Shown here: positions 12,544 through 23,101 of the stretch, in pieces
Numbering within the stretch: the first letter of the stretch is position 1
Layout of the letters: every line of letters starts with the position of its first letter
Assembly (NCBI RefSeq): GCF_027580225.2
Contig: NC_073341.2
Coordinates: forward strand, 13,694,501-13,758,500
Source of the DNA: Misgurnus anguillicaudatus
Lineage: Eukaryota; Chordata; Actinopteri; Cypriniformes; Cobitidae
Direction: 5' to 3'
Length of the DNA: 64,000 bases
Notes under the pieces: model-generated
What the model was told of the DNA's origin: nothing
The model's database searches: none
Seen by the model: only the letters and a program-made list of their open reading frames with translations
Program-made: the position numbers and the translations under genes

Positions 12544-13242
12544 TAGGGTTGCCGCGGTGACAGAATTTTCTCACCGGTTAATCGGCGCGTCACAAACCCG
12601 GTGGTCCCGGTTTCACCGGGTGGGAGGGGCTTATAAATGCGCATGCAGACGTGCACATTTTCCTTTCACTTTTGAATTACGCAACTGTTTAAATGCAGTG
12701 CTTGTGTACGCTGCGTTAAATCGCGTATAAATTTGCATGCAATGCGAGTGCAACAGCTGGTTTAATTAAGTGCTTAAGTCAATGTGCCCAAGTAATTCGC
12801 ACAAAACCCGCCAGTCCCAAGCAGAGCAACCGGCTACTTCTCCATAAAGCGCTGCTTGAATGATGGGTTTATTATTTTTCTTGATGAAAAACACAAGAAC
12901 AAAACGATCTCTGTGATATTAAACATCATATATGTATATTATAACAAAAACGAGTAACCACGCGGCTTCTGCCTTCGTCTGGTCAGTCAGCTTGCCTCGC
13001 ACACTCTGACAGGAATAAATGAAATCTGACACCTGCTGCTCTGTGACGTGACGCGCATTCAGCTCCGCTAAATTCAGTCTGCAGACACATTCAGTTATAA
13101 GTGTTTGCTCTCTCTAATGAAACTAAATGATTTAATTACACGAAAATATCAAAACGACGGTGTCGCGGTGGGCAAGTGATCTAACCGGTGAGAGGCTGAA
13201 GCACCGGTTATCACCGTTTCACCGACCATCGCGGCAAGCCTA
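12544..13242. mobile_element. hAT-type MITE in intron 1 of the Kolobok-like transposase
   Basis: 699 bp with inverted ends TAGGGTTGCCGCGGTG (left) and, complemented, TAGGCTTGCCGCGATG (right), flanked by the perfect 8-bp duplication CTGGGAAA at 12536-12543 and 13243-13250. No coding segment recognised. Confidence 0.9.
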
Positions 13243-13751
13243 CTGGGAAAATATAAATAAAAGATCATTATAGGTCCCGTGAAAATCATGTGTGAAACTG
13301 GACAATTCCAAATGGTACCCACTGTACAAAATACTGTAAATAGATGTTGTCCCTAGTTTCACTTGTATATGTGCAGCTAAGAATACTTCAAATGTTTTGA
13401 CTCCACTACAATAGTTTTGACGTTGTTAGGTAAAGTGATGGTGAAGTTATGCAGTGGCGATCGACTGGTCAGCTGATTTTGGGATCTGAAACTAGTTCTG
13501 ACATTATAGGTATAACATTTCTACATGCAGTGTTGAACTGTGTAATTTTTTTAGGTATGAAGGACCACTGTCATCTACTCCTATGAAAAAACGGGCAGCA
13601 CTGACAGATCTCACTCTAACAAGCATCGGGTCAAGTGATTCTGATAAGTGAGTGTGCCTGACTTGTTTCAGGTCCTACTTTGCACATGTTTCCTCACAGG
13701 CATGTTTTACTGTGAACTACATATCATTATCATGACTAATTGAAAAGTTCA

Positions 13752-13861
13752 CATATCTGCCACAGACTGTAATGTCATATTACCTTTTAATTTTTTGGTC
13801 CTCTCATTTTTCATATCTGCCACAGACTGTAATGTCATATTACCTTTTAATTTTTTGGTCC
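13752..13861. repeat. Two 50-bp direct repeats, 60-bp period, in intron 2
   Basis: Positions 13752-13801 and 13812-13861 are identical (CATATCTGCCACAGACTGTA onward), separated by 10 bp. It looks like a recent local duplication within an intron of the transposase gene; no function is suggested. Confidence 0.9.
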
Positions 13862-16425
13862 ATTAATTTTTTTTTTGTGTTCAACTTGTTACAGAGACAA
13901 GCATACCTCAGAAAAGGCCAGCAAGGGCTCGGCCGGTGTGGAAGAATTGGCCAGGCTTGAGTGCAGGTAGGTCATAATGTGCACTGTGATTGCAGGTTCT
14001 TCCAAGAGCTTTTCAGTGTTACTAGTTTCTGATTTTGTGTTATCTAATATTCTATCTTATATAATGCTGTTTCTAAGCCTTGGGGAAATGAGCATTGGTG
14101 AGGAGAAACATCTGGATGAACAAGCCATCAATGACTTGAGGAATAGCACGTGAGTATTTTGATCAGCGGAGTTGATGTTGAAGAATGTTATCTCAGTATA
14201 TATTATGTTATTGACTGTTTTGTCTCATCAGGATTGACTGGGCAGTTAACCCTCCAGCATCAGATACTGATTATGAGGAGCAGGACAGCTCTGATGAAGA
14301 GTACATCCCTCCACTTTCTCTTCGGTACATTTCCTAATGTCTCTTGTATAGCAACTTCATACTACCATCAAGTCACAAATGTATAGCTCAGCAATTCTTG
14401 GCTCACCATCTCAGCTACACTCTGGTATTCTGTTCACCTTGATCTGACAGAAGCATTTTATTTTCCCCCCTTCTGTGTATGTGTAGAAGCTTCCATTCTG
14501 CCACTTGCCTTCATACACATCCATTCTATTTTTATGAAATGTGGTTTCATGAAACAAAGTTTTTACTGCTGAACAGCCTGGTTGTTCTGGTGACATACTC
14601 TACAAACCTGTTTGATTATGGAGGCACAACTTTATAAAAAGATAACTTAAATCATACAGTTGAAACGACTACCAACACTTATTCATTCCAGTGCGTTGTC
14701 CAATTAGATGTTCCAAGACAGTGTCATGCCAGCCCCCATGTTTGCATGCGAAATAAAGTGAATAGGTGAAATATTTAATGCGTCAGCTATGTTGTTCATA
14801 CAAGGACTCGCATGCCAGTTCTTCTCTCCACAACTTTGCGAGGCAGAGTAGCTCCTTCAGACACTTCTTTGCAATGAAAGTGTTTGTTCACCTGTTTTTG
14901 GTAACAAATCCATGTTTGTACTGTTTGACTGAAACAGGTTGGGTGGAGCTTTACCAAATGTTCCAAACTTTGATGCGCTGCCAGTCATTGGTTTGGAAGA
15001 GACCGTACACGACCTCCCTGCAGATTTTGAGTCTGAACCATCTACAGATCCTGACAGCTCCACTGCCTCACCAGCTGATTCAAATGTGCCACCTGTACAG
15101 AAGGCAGAGGACATTGTTGGTGCAAAGGCATCGATTGTGTATGATGATTGCTTGAAGTACCTTGCGGCCTTTGTTACACCACCAGTGAAACGGTGCACAG
15201 CAATAAATGTGACCGGTGCAGCATGCCAACGCCATCCACCATTCCTGGTGAACATCAAAGGGAAAGGCACTGCAAGCATGTTAGAATGGGTATGTGACAC
15301 TGTTGTTATGACAATAACTATGTGAATGTACACTTCATATGGACACCAACATGTACCCTTACCTCTAAACATTTATAAGAAAAAGTTATCTGGTATAAAA
15401 CTGCTATAGCCGTTATATCTATCTGTTCTTATCATTAGAGCTGTGCTGATGGACACATTGTGTGGCGATGGGTTTCACAGCCCTTGATGAAGTACGGACT
15501 TCAGGCCGGAGACTTTATGCTGAGCACCAACATCCTGCTATCAGGAAACAACTACACTAAAATTGCACTGCTATTTAGATTTATAAACATGGGCATTTTT
15601 GGCCCAAACACTTTTTTCTCCATCCAAGACACGTACTGTGTTGACTCTATCAAAAAGTACTGGATGGAAAAAAGGGCAGATGTGATTTCAAGACTTCAGG
15701 GCAAAGATGTTGTTGTCCTTGATTAGTGATACACATACAGTTTATATTTCTAGAAAATGATGTTGCAGTATTTTTATCTAACACAGACTCTCTTGTCCTA
15801 CATATCTAGCTGATGGCAGAAACGACACGCCGGTCACTGTGCGCAGTACTGTAGTTACACTACAATGGAAAACGACACATTGGAGATCATCAGTGTAGTC
15901 ACAGTAGACAAAAGACAAACCGACAGACGGTCTGCCATGATGGAGAAGGAGGCCTTCATCTTGACTATGGATCAACTAGTCAATGAAGTTAAACTTATTG
16001 AAATCTGCACAGATGCCCACTCACAGATTGGTGCCCTGATGGGTGAGTTCATATCCACATGTCCTAGCTGTTACTTGACATGTATTTAACATTTGACTTA
16101 TTTCCATCTTTGCAGTACTTGTTTTGTAGATCCTGTAAAGGGGAGGTACAAGGACCAAAGGATTCACCACAGTTTAGATATGTGGCATGGTGCCAAGAAT
16201 TTGGCAAAGAAGATTGCGGCTGTGAGTGTCCATAGTAGAAGTTTAATTGTACCCCTGTGCATTATAATGTTGTCATTGCTGTGCATTGCTATTAATTATG
16301 GTTTTAATCCTTATATCCAGGCAGGCCATGTAAAAGAACTGTCTGTCTTACTACTTTGGCTGAAAGACATCGTAAATCACTTCTGGTGGTGCTGCAAAAC
16401 AGCCGACTCCTATGAAGAGTTCCTG

Positions 16426-16822
16426 GTAAATTTTGTGTCATTTCTTCCTTTATTTTCCCAAATCTAAATAAGCTATTGCACTTGTGAACTAGGGCTTTGC
16501 AAAAAATCGCCGCCAGCTCCTATCATATGGAGGGGCATTCAGAGCCGTAGTTCCTAGAGAAGCTAGGAAAAATCTGGTTAACAATCGAGGAAAATCGATT
16601 CGATTTAATCTATCCGATTTTGCCTAACTTCTCTGTGAACTATGGCTCTGTGTAGTTAATGCCACTGCATCTGAAAGCAGCTGATGGCGATTTACTTGTA
16701 ATCAAGGAACCGGCTTTACTGATGAAACGTGCATGAGAATTGCAGGCGACTTTTTTTGCTCCTATTGAGAACTGACAACTGATAATTGTTGTTTCTTTTT
16801 ATGTTGTGTATTACAATTGTAG
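16426..16822 (+). other. Long intron of the Kolobok-like transposase, unassigned repeat-like content
   Basis: Between exon ends 16425 and 16823. It contains an AATCGATT-rich patch (about 16570-16620) that looks repeat-derived, but no terminal repeats or target duplication were found. Confidence 0.35.
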
Positions 16823-17731
16823 GCACTGTGGGCCGGCCTTTTACATCATGTCTGCAACGAGCATGAGTAGCCTATGGGCAGCTGTAAACATGGGCAGCTG
16901 GCAGACTCGGAGAAGCAATGGATTCAAAGAGACTCTAAAGCACACAAGGCTCTTGTGGAGATAATCCTCAAGAAACGATGGTTGAAGGATGTGCACAAAT
17001 ATCTGCGCTTTAGGTATGTGTGGGAATTAGGGTGAAAGTGTTCATTTCACCAACAACTGCTCAGTTCTGCTTAGCTGTCATTATTTGTTTTGTTTTAATT
17101 CCATAACAGATCAACAGCAGTCCTCGAATCCTTTCAAAACCATATATTGATGTATGCCAGCAAGCGCTTTGCCTTCAGTCCACCGGTGTACGAAGCCCAA
17201 GTCCTCCTGGCAGCCCTGTACTACAACTACCATCGGGACCGACCTACTCAGAAGAGGGCAGATGGTACAGAGATGTAAGTATCACGAGAACTACTGAAAT
17301 ATTTATTGTTACTTGTCTCTGTGTCTTTCTTTAACAATATTACCCCCCTATTTTCAGGTACAGACGAGTATACAAAAAGAATGCCAAACAGTACAGTGTC
17401 TATGCGCGTAAAGACTCCCAAAAGTTACAGCTACATTGGGGAGCTACAGATGCTGGTGGTGAGATCTAGGCTGGCGAGTGGCTCTGGAATGCCCAGGTCA
17501 AGAACCCTAAGGCCAGATGACCCACGAAGGCTTGGTTTACTTCCACCTGTACCACCCCCACCAACAGCAGAGCTTGTACAAAGACAAGTCAGGAGAGAAC
17601 TAGGTATGCAAAAATTAGCTCCTGTTTAGTTTTTGGGTGTGTACAAGCAAACAACTGGTTAGGGTGTTCTGGCTGTAGTTGTATAAATGTCCTTCTCTTT
17701 CAGATAGCAATGCTAAAACTGGCACAACATA

Positions 17732-18244
17732 CACTAGCGGCCAAAAGTTTTGGGACACTAACTCGTTCTTTATTTATATTTTTTCCATATTTCATAATAA
17801 TAATAATAAACTCTTCCAAACTAAGGCATAGCACAAATGTAACTGTGAGAATCATGTTGGTGACTAAAAGCATCCAAAATAAATCAAAACTGTTATTTTT
17901 TATTATCTGAAGTGCAGTCACCCTTGGACTAGAAATTGCACAACCATACGCATGACATTTTTTCAATAAGCTTCTCAAATTGTCAATTTAGGATGAATTT
18001 TAAAGAGTATAGAAGGAGTTAATATTTAATCTGGGCTCTTGGCTGCTTTTTCTTCAATGTTCAGTGTAAGTCATCTATTTCTAAAATAATATTGTAAACT
18101 AAAATTTTAGTTTTCTAATAACAGAAATTAATCTGTTTGGCACAGGCATTTTCAAGCATTAAACCATACACCTTCAGATTAAATGATTTTTAAGATCATA
18201 GTTATAATTTTAGTAAAGTGTCACAAAACTTTTGGCCTTTAGTG
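17732..18244. mobile_element. Tc1/mariner-type MITE inserted in a transposase exon
   Basis: 513 bp with inverted ends CACTAGCGGCCAAAAGTTTT (left) and, complemented, CACTAAAGGCCAAAAGTTTT (right), flanked by TA on both sides (17730-17731, 18245-18246). Removing the element and one TA restores an uninterrupted frame of the host exon up to the TGA near 18292-18294, so the insertion broke a coding exon. Confidence 0.9.
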
Positions 18245-18294
18245 TATATACAGTACCTCAGTGAAGTGCAAAATAGTATTATCTTGTGGATCCT

Positions 18295-19000
18295 GACACT
18301 GAGTATGACCTGATTTTGGTTTGTGGAAGAAATGAAGAGTTTCATTGCAAAACGAGATAAATCCATTTTTTAACATTTTTGTCAAAACATGTTTATTATT
18401 ATGTTATTATGTTATTATTTTGTTTTATGGTGCTACTTAGCTGTATTTTTTAAGTTATGAAGGTTTAAATCAAAACAAACCAACTGCAGTTGAATTGAAA
18501 TTAATTGGAATGCACAACCAAAAAACGAGATTTCTGAACAATTAAGAAAACGGTGGTTAGCTCGTTTTGCAACAAAACTTTTCAAATATACTGTCAGGTT
18601 TTCCTGTTTGACCAATCAATTACAAGGAAATGTTTTTTATGTTTCAGGACCTGATTTACAGTCGAGTTCTCCCCAGTGAAGCCAGAATTGCAGCATCCAG
18701 TGTACGTATAGGTGAGTGAAATGCACTCTGTCAAGTCGCTTCATTTTTGTATCACAAAATGTATTTCAATTGTATTCAATCCTTTTGCAACTTCTTACAC
18801 CTGTTCATTTCCACTCTTCGCAGTACAAGCAGAGAGAAGGATTGTGACCAATGGGACACCCACCAACATTCACACTGTCCATGCAAATTAGTAGATTTTT
18901 AATTTGTAGTTCACCATCTTACTTCGTCTAGGATTTAATTTGAATTCCTGTAATGTTTTTACAGGGTGGCTAAAATGTGTGAGTGTTTGCATGTTTTGTA
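18295..19000 (+). other. 3' part of the Kolobok-like gene, possible alternative terminal exons
   Basis: Two short open segments flanked by splice-like signals occur at about 18648-18712 (after tttcag, before gtgagt) and 18824-18891 (after gcag, ending in TAG). They may be alternative 3' exons or untranslated exons. Nothing else is recognised here. Confidence 0.35.
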
Positions 19001-19006
19001 AATAAA
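19001..19006 (+). promoter_or_regulatory. Putative polyadenylation signal of the + strand transposase gene
   Basis: AATAAA lies about 110 bp after the last splice-like segment and before the opposing gene, where the 3' end of the transposase transcript is expected. On the other strand an AATAAA (complement of 19217-19222) lies about 250 bp beyond the stop of the opposing gene. Confidence 0.45.
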
Positions 19007-19468
19007 ACATCTGAACCAACCTATTATCACTACCATTTCGTGCTTTACCACTGTTCTTTCAGTTCATAACACAGGCTGAAACCCTGCAAAATGATTGTTT
19101 GTCCTGATTGTTATTAGAGAGTAATTTGTTTCAAGAATTATTCCACTGTTTTCTTTCTTGTACACAAATGGTAAGAGCTGGCACCAGGGTTTGATTGTCA
19201 ACGACGGACAGAAAGGTTTATTAGTACAGATTATGAACTCCACAAAAAAAATGAAATGCTGTCACCAAATGATGCAGTTGTACTTGTTACCGTTACTGTA
19301 TTCTACTAACATGTGGTACAAAGAACATTTTACACCGAATTTAGTCCATCTTTCCAGTTTGAACAAATTGGTTAACTCAAAGCAAAGTAATGTAACAACA
19401 CAATTTACAGTTAACTTTCTGAAAGTGAAATAGTTATGTAAACTAAAATTTAAGGACAAAAAGGTGAA

Positions 19469-20047
19469 CTAAAATCCAGGAAGAAAACCTGTGTATTGGC
19501 CCTGAGGATCTGGAAATGTGTCCCTAATTTTACAGACACAACAATTTGGGATCACTAGTCTGTTCCCAGCTCCCAGGGACCCATGCTGCCAGTAAATGTA
19601 ATGTCTATAGGCGGCATAACGAAACTCTCGGCTCTCTGACCCTTGTTCTCTGGCACGGCCGAGCGCTGTAATGTCTTCCCTATACTGGCGGTGAATACGC
19701 AGGAAGCCTCCATCCAGGCAGTAATCCCTAAAGTGTGGTAGGTTGCTAATGCAGTTGTTTGGTGTCTGGCGGCAGCATTTTCTCTCCCTGTCAGTGGGCA
19801 TGTCCCTGCAGTTATGACAGGTGCACCATGGCACCCCTGGCAGACCAGCTGATGGAGGGGGGGCATTATTCTGGCGTAATGCCAGGACATCAAACACCAA
19901 GCCTGGTTGCCACTGTATAATGTCATTTGTGAATGACCTCAGATCCTCATAGCTCAAATCTTGAAGGAGGTTCTGCGAGGCCATAAAGTATAGGTTAATC
20001 ATGTGCAAATCATCATTGCATAATGTGGAACATTTACTACTAAACAT
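19469..20047 (-). CDS. P2X7 'ballast'-type cysteine-rich domain protein, terminal exon, carried by the TTAA element
   Basis: Open frame of 192 codons ending in a stop at 19469. Its last roughly 110 residues have the pattern of the zinc-binding cytoplasmic ballast region of the P2X7 ATP receptor: WCTCHNCRDMPTDRERKCC, then a Cys near NNCISNLPHF, CLDGGFL, FRYAAYRHYIYWQHGSLGAG, and NCCVCKIRDTFPDPQGQYTGF at the end. Several cysteines and one His needed for metal binding are visible. There are no membrane helices and no ATP-binding receptor ectodomain here, so this is not a P2X channel. An upstream Arg/Gly-rich exon (21983-22183) probably belongs to it. Ballast-like domains are known outside P2X7 in fish and invertebrates; their role in a transposon is unknown. 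The frame has no lesion, unlike the transposase. The ATG at 20047 may be internal to a larger spliced ORF. Confidence 0.75.
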   Translation of the reverse strand: MFSSKCSTLCNDDLHMINLYFMASQNLLQDLSYEDLRSFTNDIIQWQPGLVFDVLALRQNNAPPPSAGLPGVPWCTCHNCRDMPTDRERKCCRQTPNNCISNLPHFRDYCLDGGFLRIHRQYREDITALGRAREQGSESREFRYAAYRHYIYWQHGSLGAGNRLVIPNCCVCKIRDTFPDPQGQYTGFLPGF

Positions 20048-20276
20048 TCAATGATTATCTCCTCAAATAGGCTACCTGTCCAGGATGTCATGTGTGTCCA
20101 GTGAAATTAACTTGAAAACGGGGAGAGCAGGGGCGAAAGTACCATTTTCCAGAAAAACTTAATTTTAAAAGATAATGTTATAGACAGAGAGATAATATTT
20201 GCTTTGGTCAAAACTCACAAGTGTGGGATATCAATACCAGGTGGAATTTTGTAAAAAATAATTAAAACATTTTTCA

Positions 20277-21447
20277 CAGTGTTGTTTTCGTCAACGATGA
20301 CGATAACGACATGATTTCGTTGACGCACATATTTTTTATGACGCTAACGCGACGATGACTAGCTAAAAATGTCTATAAGGTGACGAAAACATGACGAGAC
20401 GCTTTCGAGTTTTCGTTGACGAAACGAGACGGAACGAAAATGATTATAAGTCTGATGTTCATAATGCATGTCATTTCTGCCTATTTTGCGTGAAATCTGT
20501 CTGTTTTTAGCTCAAAAGTATAAGCAATGCTGCCGCTTTCTATCCTTGTTTTGGGTCAACACAGTCTCACTCACGCTCACGCCCACCACCCGGCTGCCGC
20601 CATGCCGCGCATGCGCACAAGATTTCAAACAACAACACACCTGCGGCTGTGGCGAGTTCGAAGGACCGTAGCGGTGACGCCAATAAACGAAAACGACGAG
20701 ATGATTTATGGACATACTTTCAGTATAATCCATCAGACAGAAAAACGGAATGCATATTGGGAGACGACGGTTAATGTGGCCACAAACTAGGTGGGAAGAA
20801 TACCACCAATCTCAAGCGGCACCTGTAGGCTCATCACGCTAATATTTTTTAAAGGTAACTAAGTCACGCTGTTAAGATATCATATACATTCAATTTTACT
20901 CGGCAATCGGCTTGTGACACATTTCATAGTAAGCTTAAGGTTTTACATGTATCTGCTTGTCAAACCTAAGCCCATTTCCAATACTTTTTGTGGTGTATTT
21001 AAATAAGGCAAGGCACGCGTTTCTCAACTTTATAAGCGAGGTCTCAGCGTAACACACAAACTCAACATGATGGTATATTAGGCTAAACTTTTTTCTTCAT
21101 AGCTTTTTGTTATGACATGCGCAGAAGGCACACCGACTAAAACAACGGCAAGACCTCAGGGACAACCTTAATGCACATTTTAATTGTATTAAATACATCA
21201 CACTTTTTAACCTAAATTCATTGGTTAAAAAATTATTTTTACTAAAATTTACTTAAACTTCACTAAAACCTCTTTGCGTTTTCGTCGACTAAAACTTGAC
21301 TAAAACCTTTTTGCGTTTTCGTCGACTAAAACTTGACTAAAACTATAAATTTTACAAGTGACTAAAATGTGACTAAAACTAAAAGCATTTTCATCCAAAA
21401 GACTAAGACTAAAACGAAAACTAAAAGGGCTGCCAAAAACAACACTG
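20277..21447 (+). mobile_element. hAT-type element with CAGTGTTGTTTTC ends and a BED-finger relic
   Basis: Inverted ends CAGTGTTGTTTT (left) and, complemented, CAGTGTTGTTTTTGGCAG (right) are flanked by the perfect 8-bp duplication ATTTTTCA at 20269-20276 and 21448-21455. The inside near 21230-21430 is rich in ACTAAAAC motifs. A BED zinc-finger relic at 20697-20846 shows derivation from an autonomous hAT element. Confidence 0.88.
20697..20846 (+). pseudogene. BED zinc-finger fragment of a hAT transposase
   Basis: One frame reads RDDLWTYFQYNPSDRKTECI, then after a TAA continues GHKLGGKNTTNLKRHL and after a TAG continues AHH. Aromatic lead, Cys and the KNTTNLKRH..H tail are the signature of BED fingers at the N-terminus of hAT transposases. 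Two in-frame stops, one of them inside the Cys pair region, show it is dead. Confidence 0.75.
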
Positions 21448-21982
21448 ATTTTTCAACAGTTTGAACACTATGAAAATGAAATTAAATCAAATTAAAATAA
21501 TATCAATTTTCATCATATACAACAGTATTAGCAACGGGACAAAAGTAAGAAGTGTTACTTTTGACCCGACAGGATTTCCTGACAGTTAAACCCGATTTAC
21601 TTTTATTTTGAAAAACTCTGAGAATTCAAACTTTAGGATGTGTTAGAGCACTAAATAACCTGTAGAATGATCAGTACTGTAACACATGAAACCAGAAACA
21701 CAACGCGTCATAAGAACAAATGATCGCTTTTGGAATTTACGTTTCATGGTTGAAAAGACCTTTCTGGATCTACACGCGGAAAACGGTGAGTAAATAACGC
21801 GATACTTGTCAGCTCTGTCAAGGGTTTGTGTGCTAATATGCGGTCATAGTTTAAGATGCAAATGTTATCAGAGCTTTGTTACTTTCGTCCCACGTTACTT
21901 TTGCCCCGGTTCTCCCCTACTACAAACTGAGTGGACATAATTAACGTTTAGTTTTAGAGACACCACGTCCAAGTAGCCTAAC

Positions 21983-22183
21983 CTGAGTTGCGGACATTCT
22001 CTCACGGCGACGCTCCTCCACTCTTCTGTCCTCTTCAGCCCTGGCTGCTGCTGCCCTATTTGCTCGTGTGCCTGTACCCCTGCCTCTTCCTCTGCCTCTT
22101 TGTACAGAATCTCCCTTTTTGTTAAGACTGCTCTGGCTAGGCTGTGTTTTGCTAGACGCTGGGGTGTAATCTTCATCATCAGT
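21983..22183 (-). CDS. Upstream Arg/Gly-rich exon of the ballast-domain gene (probable)
   Basis: Minus-strand exon of exactly 67 codons between an acceptor (TGGCAG just above 22183) and a donor (GTTAGG at 21982-21977). One frame is fully open: acidic start TDDEDYTPASS, then RGRGRGRGTGTRANRAAAAR and EERRRERMSATQ. RGRG tracts and basic coiled stretches suit nucleic-acid binding or nuclear location. The junction to the 19469-20047 exon could not be phased with certainty because a transposon fills the intron; earlier exons were not found. Confidence 0.5.
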
Positions 22184-22777
22184 CTGCCATAACAGATAAA
22201 AACGGCCTGCTGGTTAAACAGTCGGAATCTCGAAGTAAACACGAGGAAGACATGCACCATTTTACACTATATTTACAGTTTAAATCTGCTCTTAGCCAAG
22301 ATTACCTAGATTTATTCACACAAATGTAGGCTCAACAGTAGCGCTTGACATTGGTTAACATTACGTTGACGCTAGCTTGGTCAACATCGGCCAATGCTGT
22401 CTGTCAAATTAATGTAATTCAAACTAACAATAAAAAACGTAATATTGAACATATTCACTGGTAAAGGGGAAGGGGAGTAGCTTGAAGATGTCATGTTTCA
22501 AAATCACTTCACATCAACCAACGTTCCTCAGTCTGGAGTCAAAACGTCCTCTGTTAGGGGTGCACTCAGTGCAGTTGGCTCGGCAATGGCTCTAGGGTCG
22601 TTGTGAATGTGTGGGCGGAGCATAGACAGTAGGCTTGGATCGGAGGAGGGGCTGTCATTCGTTTCTCTGTGGATACTCTAGGGTAGACCAACTCACTTTC
22701 TGGAGGTATACTGCCCCCATCTTTCTGGAGTGTGGAGAATGAATTGATTTTTTTGACGGACATTACAAATGGCACCT
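22184..22777. other. Right-terminal region of the TTAA element
   Basis: Expected to hold the promoter and first exon of the minus-strand gene. No convincing TATA box or coding exon was recognised. The element ends at 22777. Confidence 0.4.
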
Positions 22778-22781
22778 TTAA

Positions 22782-22862
22782 AGGATTAATATTCTGATAA
22801 TGAACGAATGTTTGCTAGTTCGCTATTATCAGAACTGATTCTGGTTAAATAATAAAATCAAT
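22782..22862. other. Unique spacer between the TTAA insertion and the TLR homology
   Basis: This piece plus 11342-11420 (about 160 bp in all) has no counterpart in the second TLR block, so it was either deleted there or inserted here before the TTAA element arrived. Confidence 0.5.
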
Positions 22863-23101
22863 GAAGTGGGTAAAATATGAATATCTTATATTTTTATGAC
22901 TGTATTAGGGTGTGGACATTTTTGTGAGTTTTGAACATAAGTGTGATTTTTTTAAATTGATGCCCAAAGGATTAACTACATAGACACACCATGTTATATG
23001 TTTATATAGTATTGTCTGTGGTTTATAGGGAATAGTATATAGTGTTGTACCGCAACTGCACAGGTCAATTTTTGACAGTGCTCCTAAACAATGTAAGCAT
23101 A
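22863..23101 (+). repeat. Left copy of the TLR segmental duplication, downstream remainder
   Basis: Matches 60329-60750 from GTGGGTAAAATAT through CGCAACTGCACAGG to CTCCTAAACAATGTAAG, apart from a 185-bp MITE present only in the right copy. It shows that everything between 9436 and about 22862 entered the left copy as insertions. Confidence 0.9.

Larger units (their letters stand above)
11808..18294 (+). pseudogene. Kolobok-like transposase, multi-exon, degraded
   Basis: Spliced gene read from GT/AG sites with consistent phases. Exons: 11808-12016, 13555-13647, 13895-13966, 14078-14149, 14232-14324, 14938-15289, 15439-15721, 15810-16042, 16130-16221, 16321-16425, 16823-17013, 17110-17274, 17358-17603, 17704-17731 resuming at 18245. 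The first exon is basic (RVNIGTAFPRWRQL). The core has SCADGHIVWRWVS, LSTNILLSGNNYTKI, DAHSQIGALM, HHSLDMWHGAKNLAKK and IVNHFWWCCK, which I take as the DDE-type nuclease region; catalytic residues were not assigned with certainty. Lesions: AT instead of GT at the donor after 15721, a one-base loss near 15832, a TAG at 16868-16870, a frame change near 17405-17415, and a MITE inserted into the last exon at 17731. The protein should not be made; the source of mobilisation must have been an intact relative. Confidence 0.75.
20120..21917. mobile_element. DNA element with GGGGAGA..GGGGC ends in the intron of the ballast-domain gene
   Basis: Ends GGGGAGAGCAGGGGCGAAAG (20120) and, complemented from 21917, GGGGAGAACCGGGGCAAAAG match with few differences over 22 bp. 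No clear target duplication was found. Removing it would shrink the intron between the two ballast-gene exons to roughly 100-150 bp. It contains a hAT element at 20277-21447. Confidence 0.65.
11425..22777. mobile_element. 11.35-kb TTAA-flanked DNA transposon (Kolobok-like) carrying two convergent genes
   Basis: Inverted ends AGGTGCCATTTGTAA (11425) and TTACAAATGGCACCT (ending 22777) are each flanked by TTAA (11421-11424, 22778-22781). TTAA duplications are known for Kolobok and piggyBac elements; the transposase inside is not piggyBac-like and resembles the Kolobok-type family with W-rich and WWCC signatures. The + strand carries the transposase (11808 to about 18294). The - strand carries a gene ending in a P2X7-ballast-like domain (22183 to 19469). 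The two are tail to tail. Later insertions inside: 12544-13242, 17732-18244, 20120-21917 and 20277-21447. The insertion lies in the 3' flank of TLR copy 1. Superfamily name is inferred. Confidence 0.8.

Noticed and set aside
14857..15372. 171-codon minus-strand frame
   Set aside because: Antisense of transposase exon 6; no motif, and the + strand has the consistent splice phases.
19555..19926. Second minus-strand frame inside the ballast exon
   Set aside because: Shifted shadow; the 19469-20047 frame carries the conserved cysteines.
19469..22183. A P2X7 ATP receptor gene
   Set aside because: No transmembrane or ATP-binding ectodomain exons; only the ballast-like domain is present and it lies within a transposon.
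21895..22260. 121-codon minus-strand frame over the RGRG exon
   Set aside because: Another frame of 21983-22183 is fully open between splice sites and has the low-complexity RGRG composition expected.
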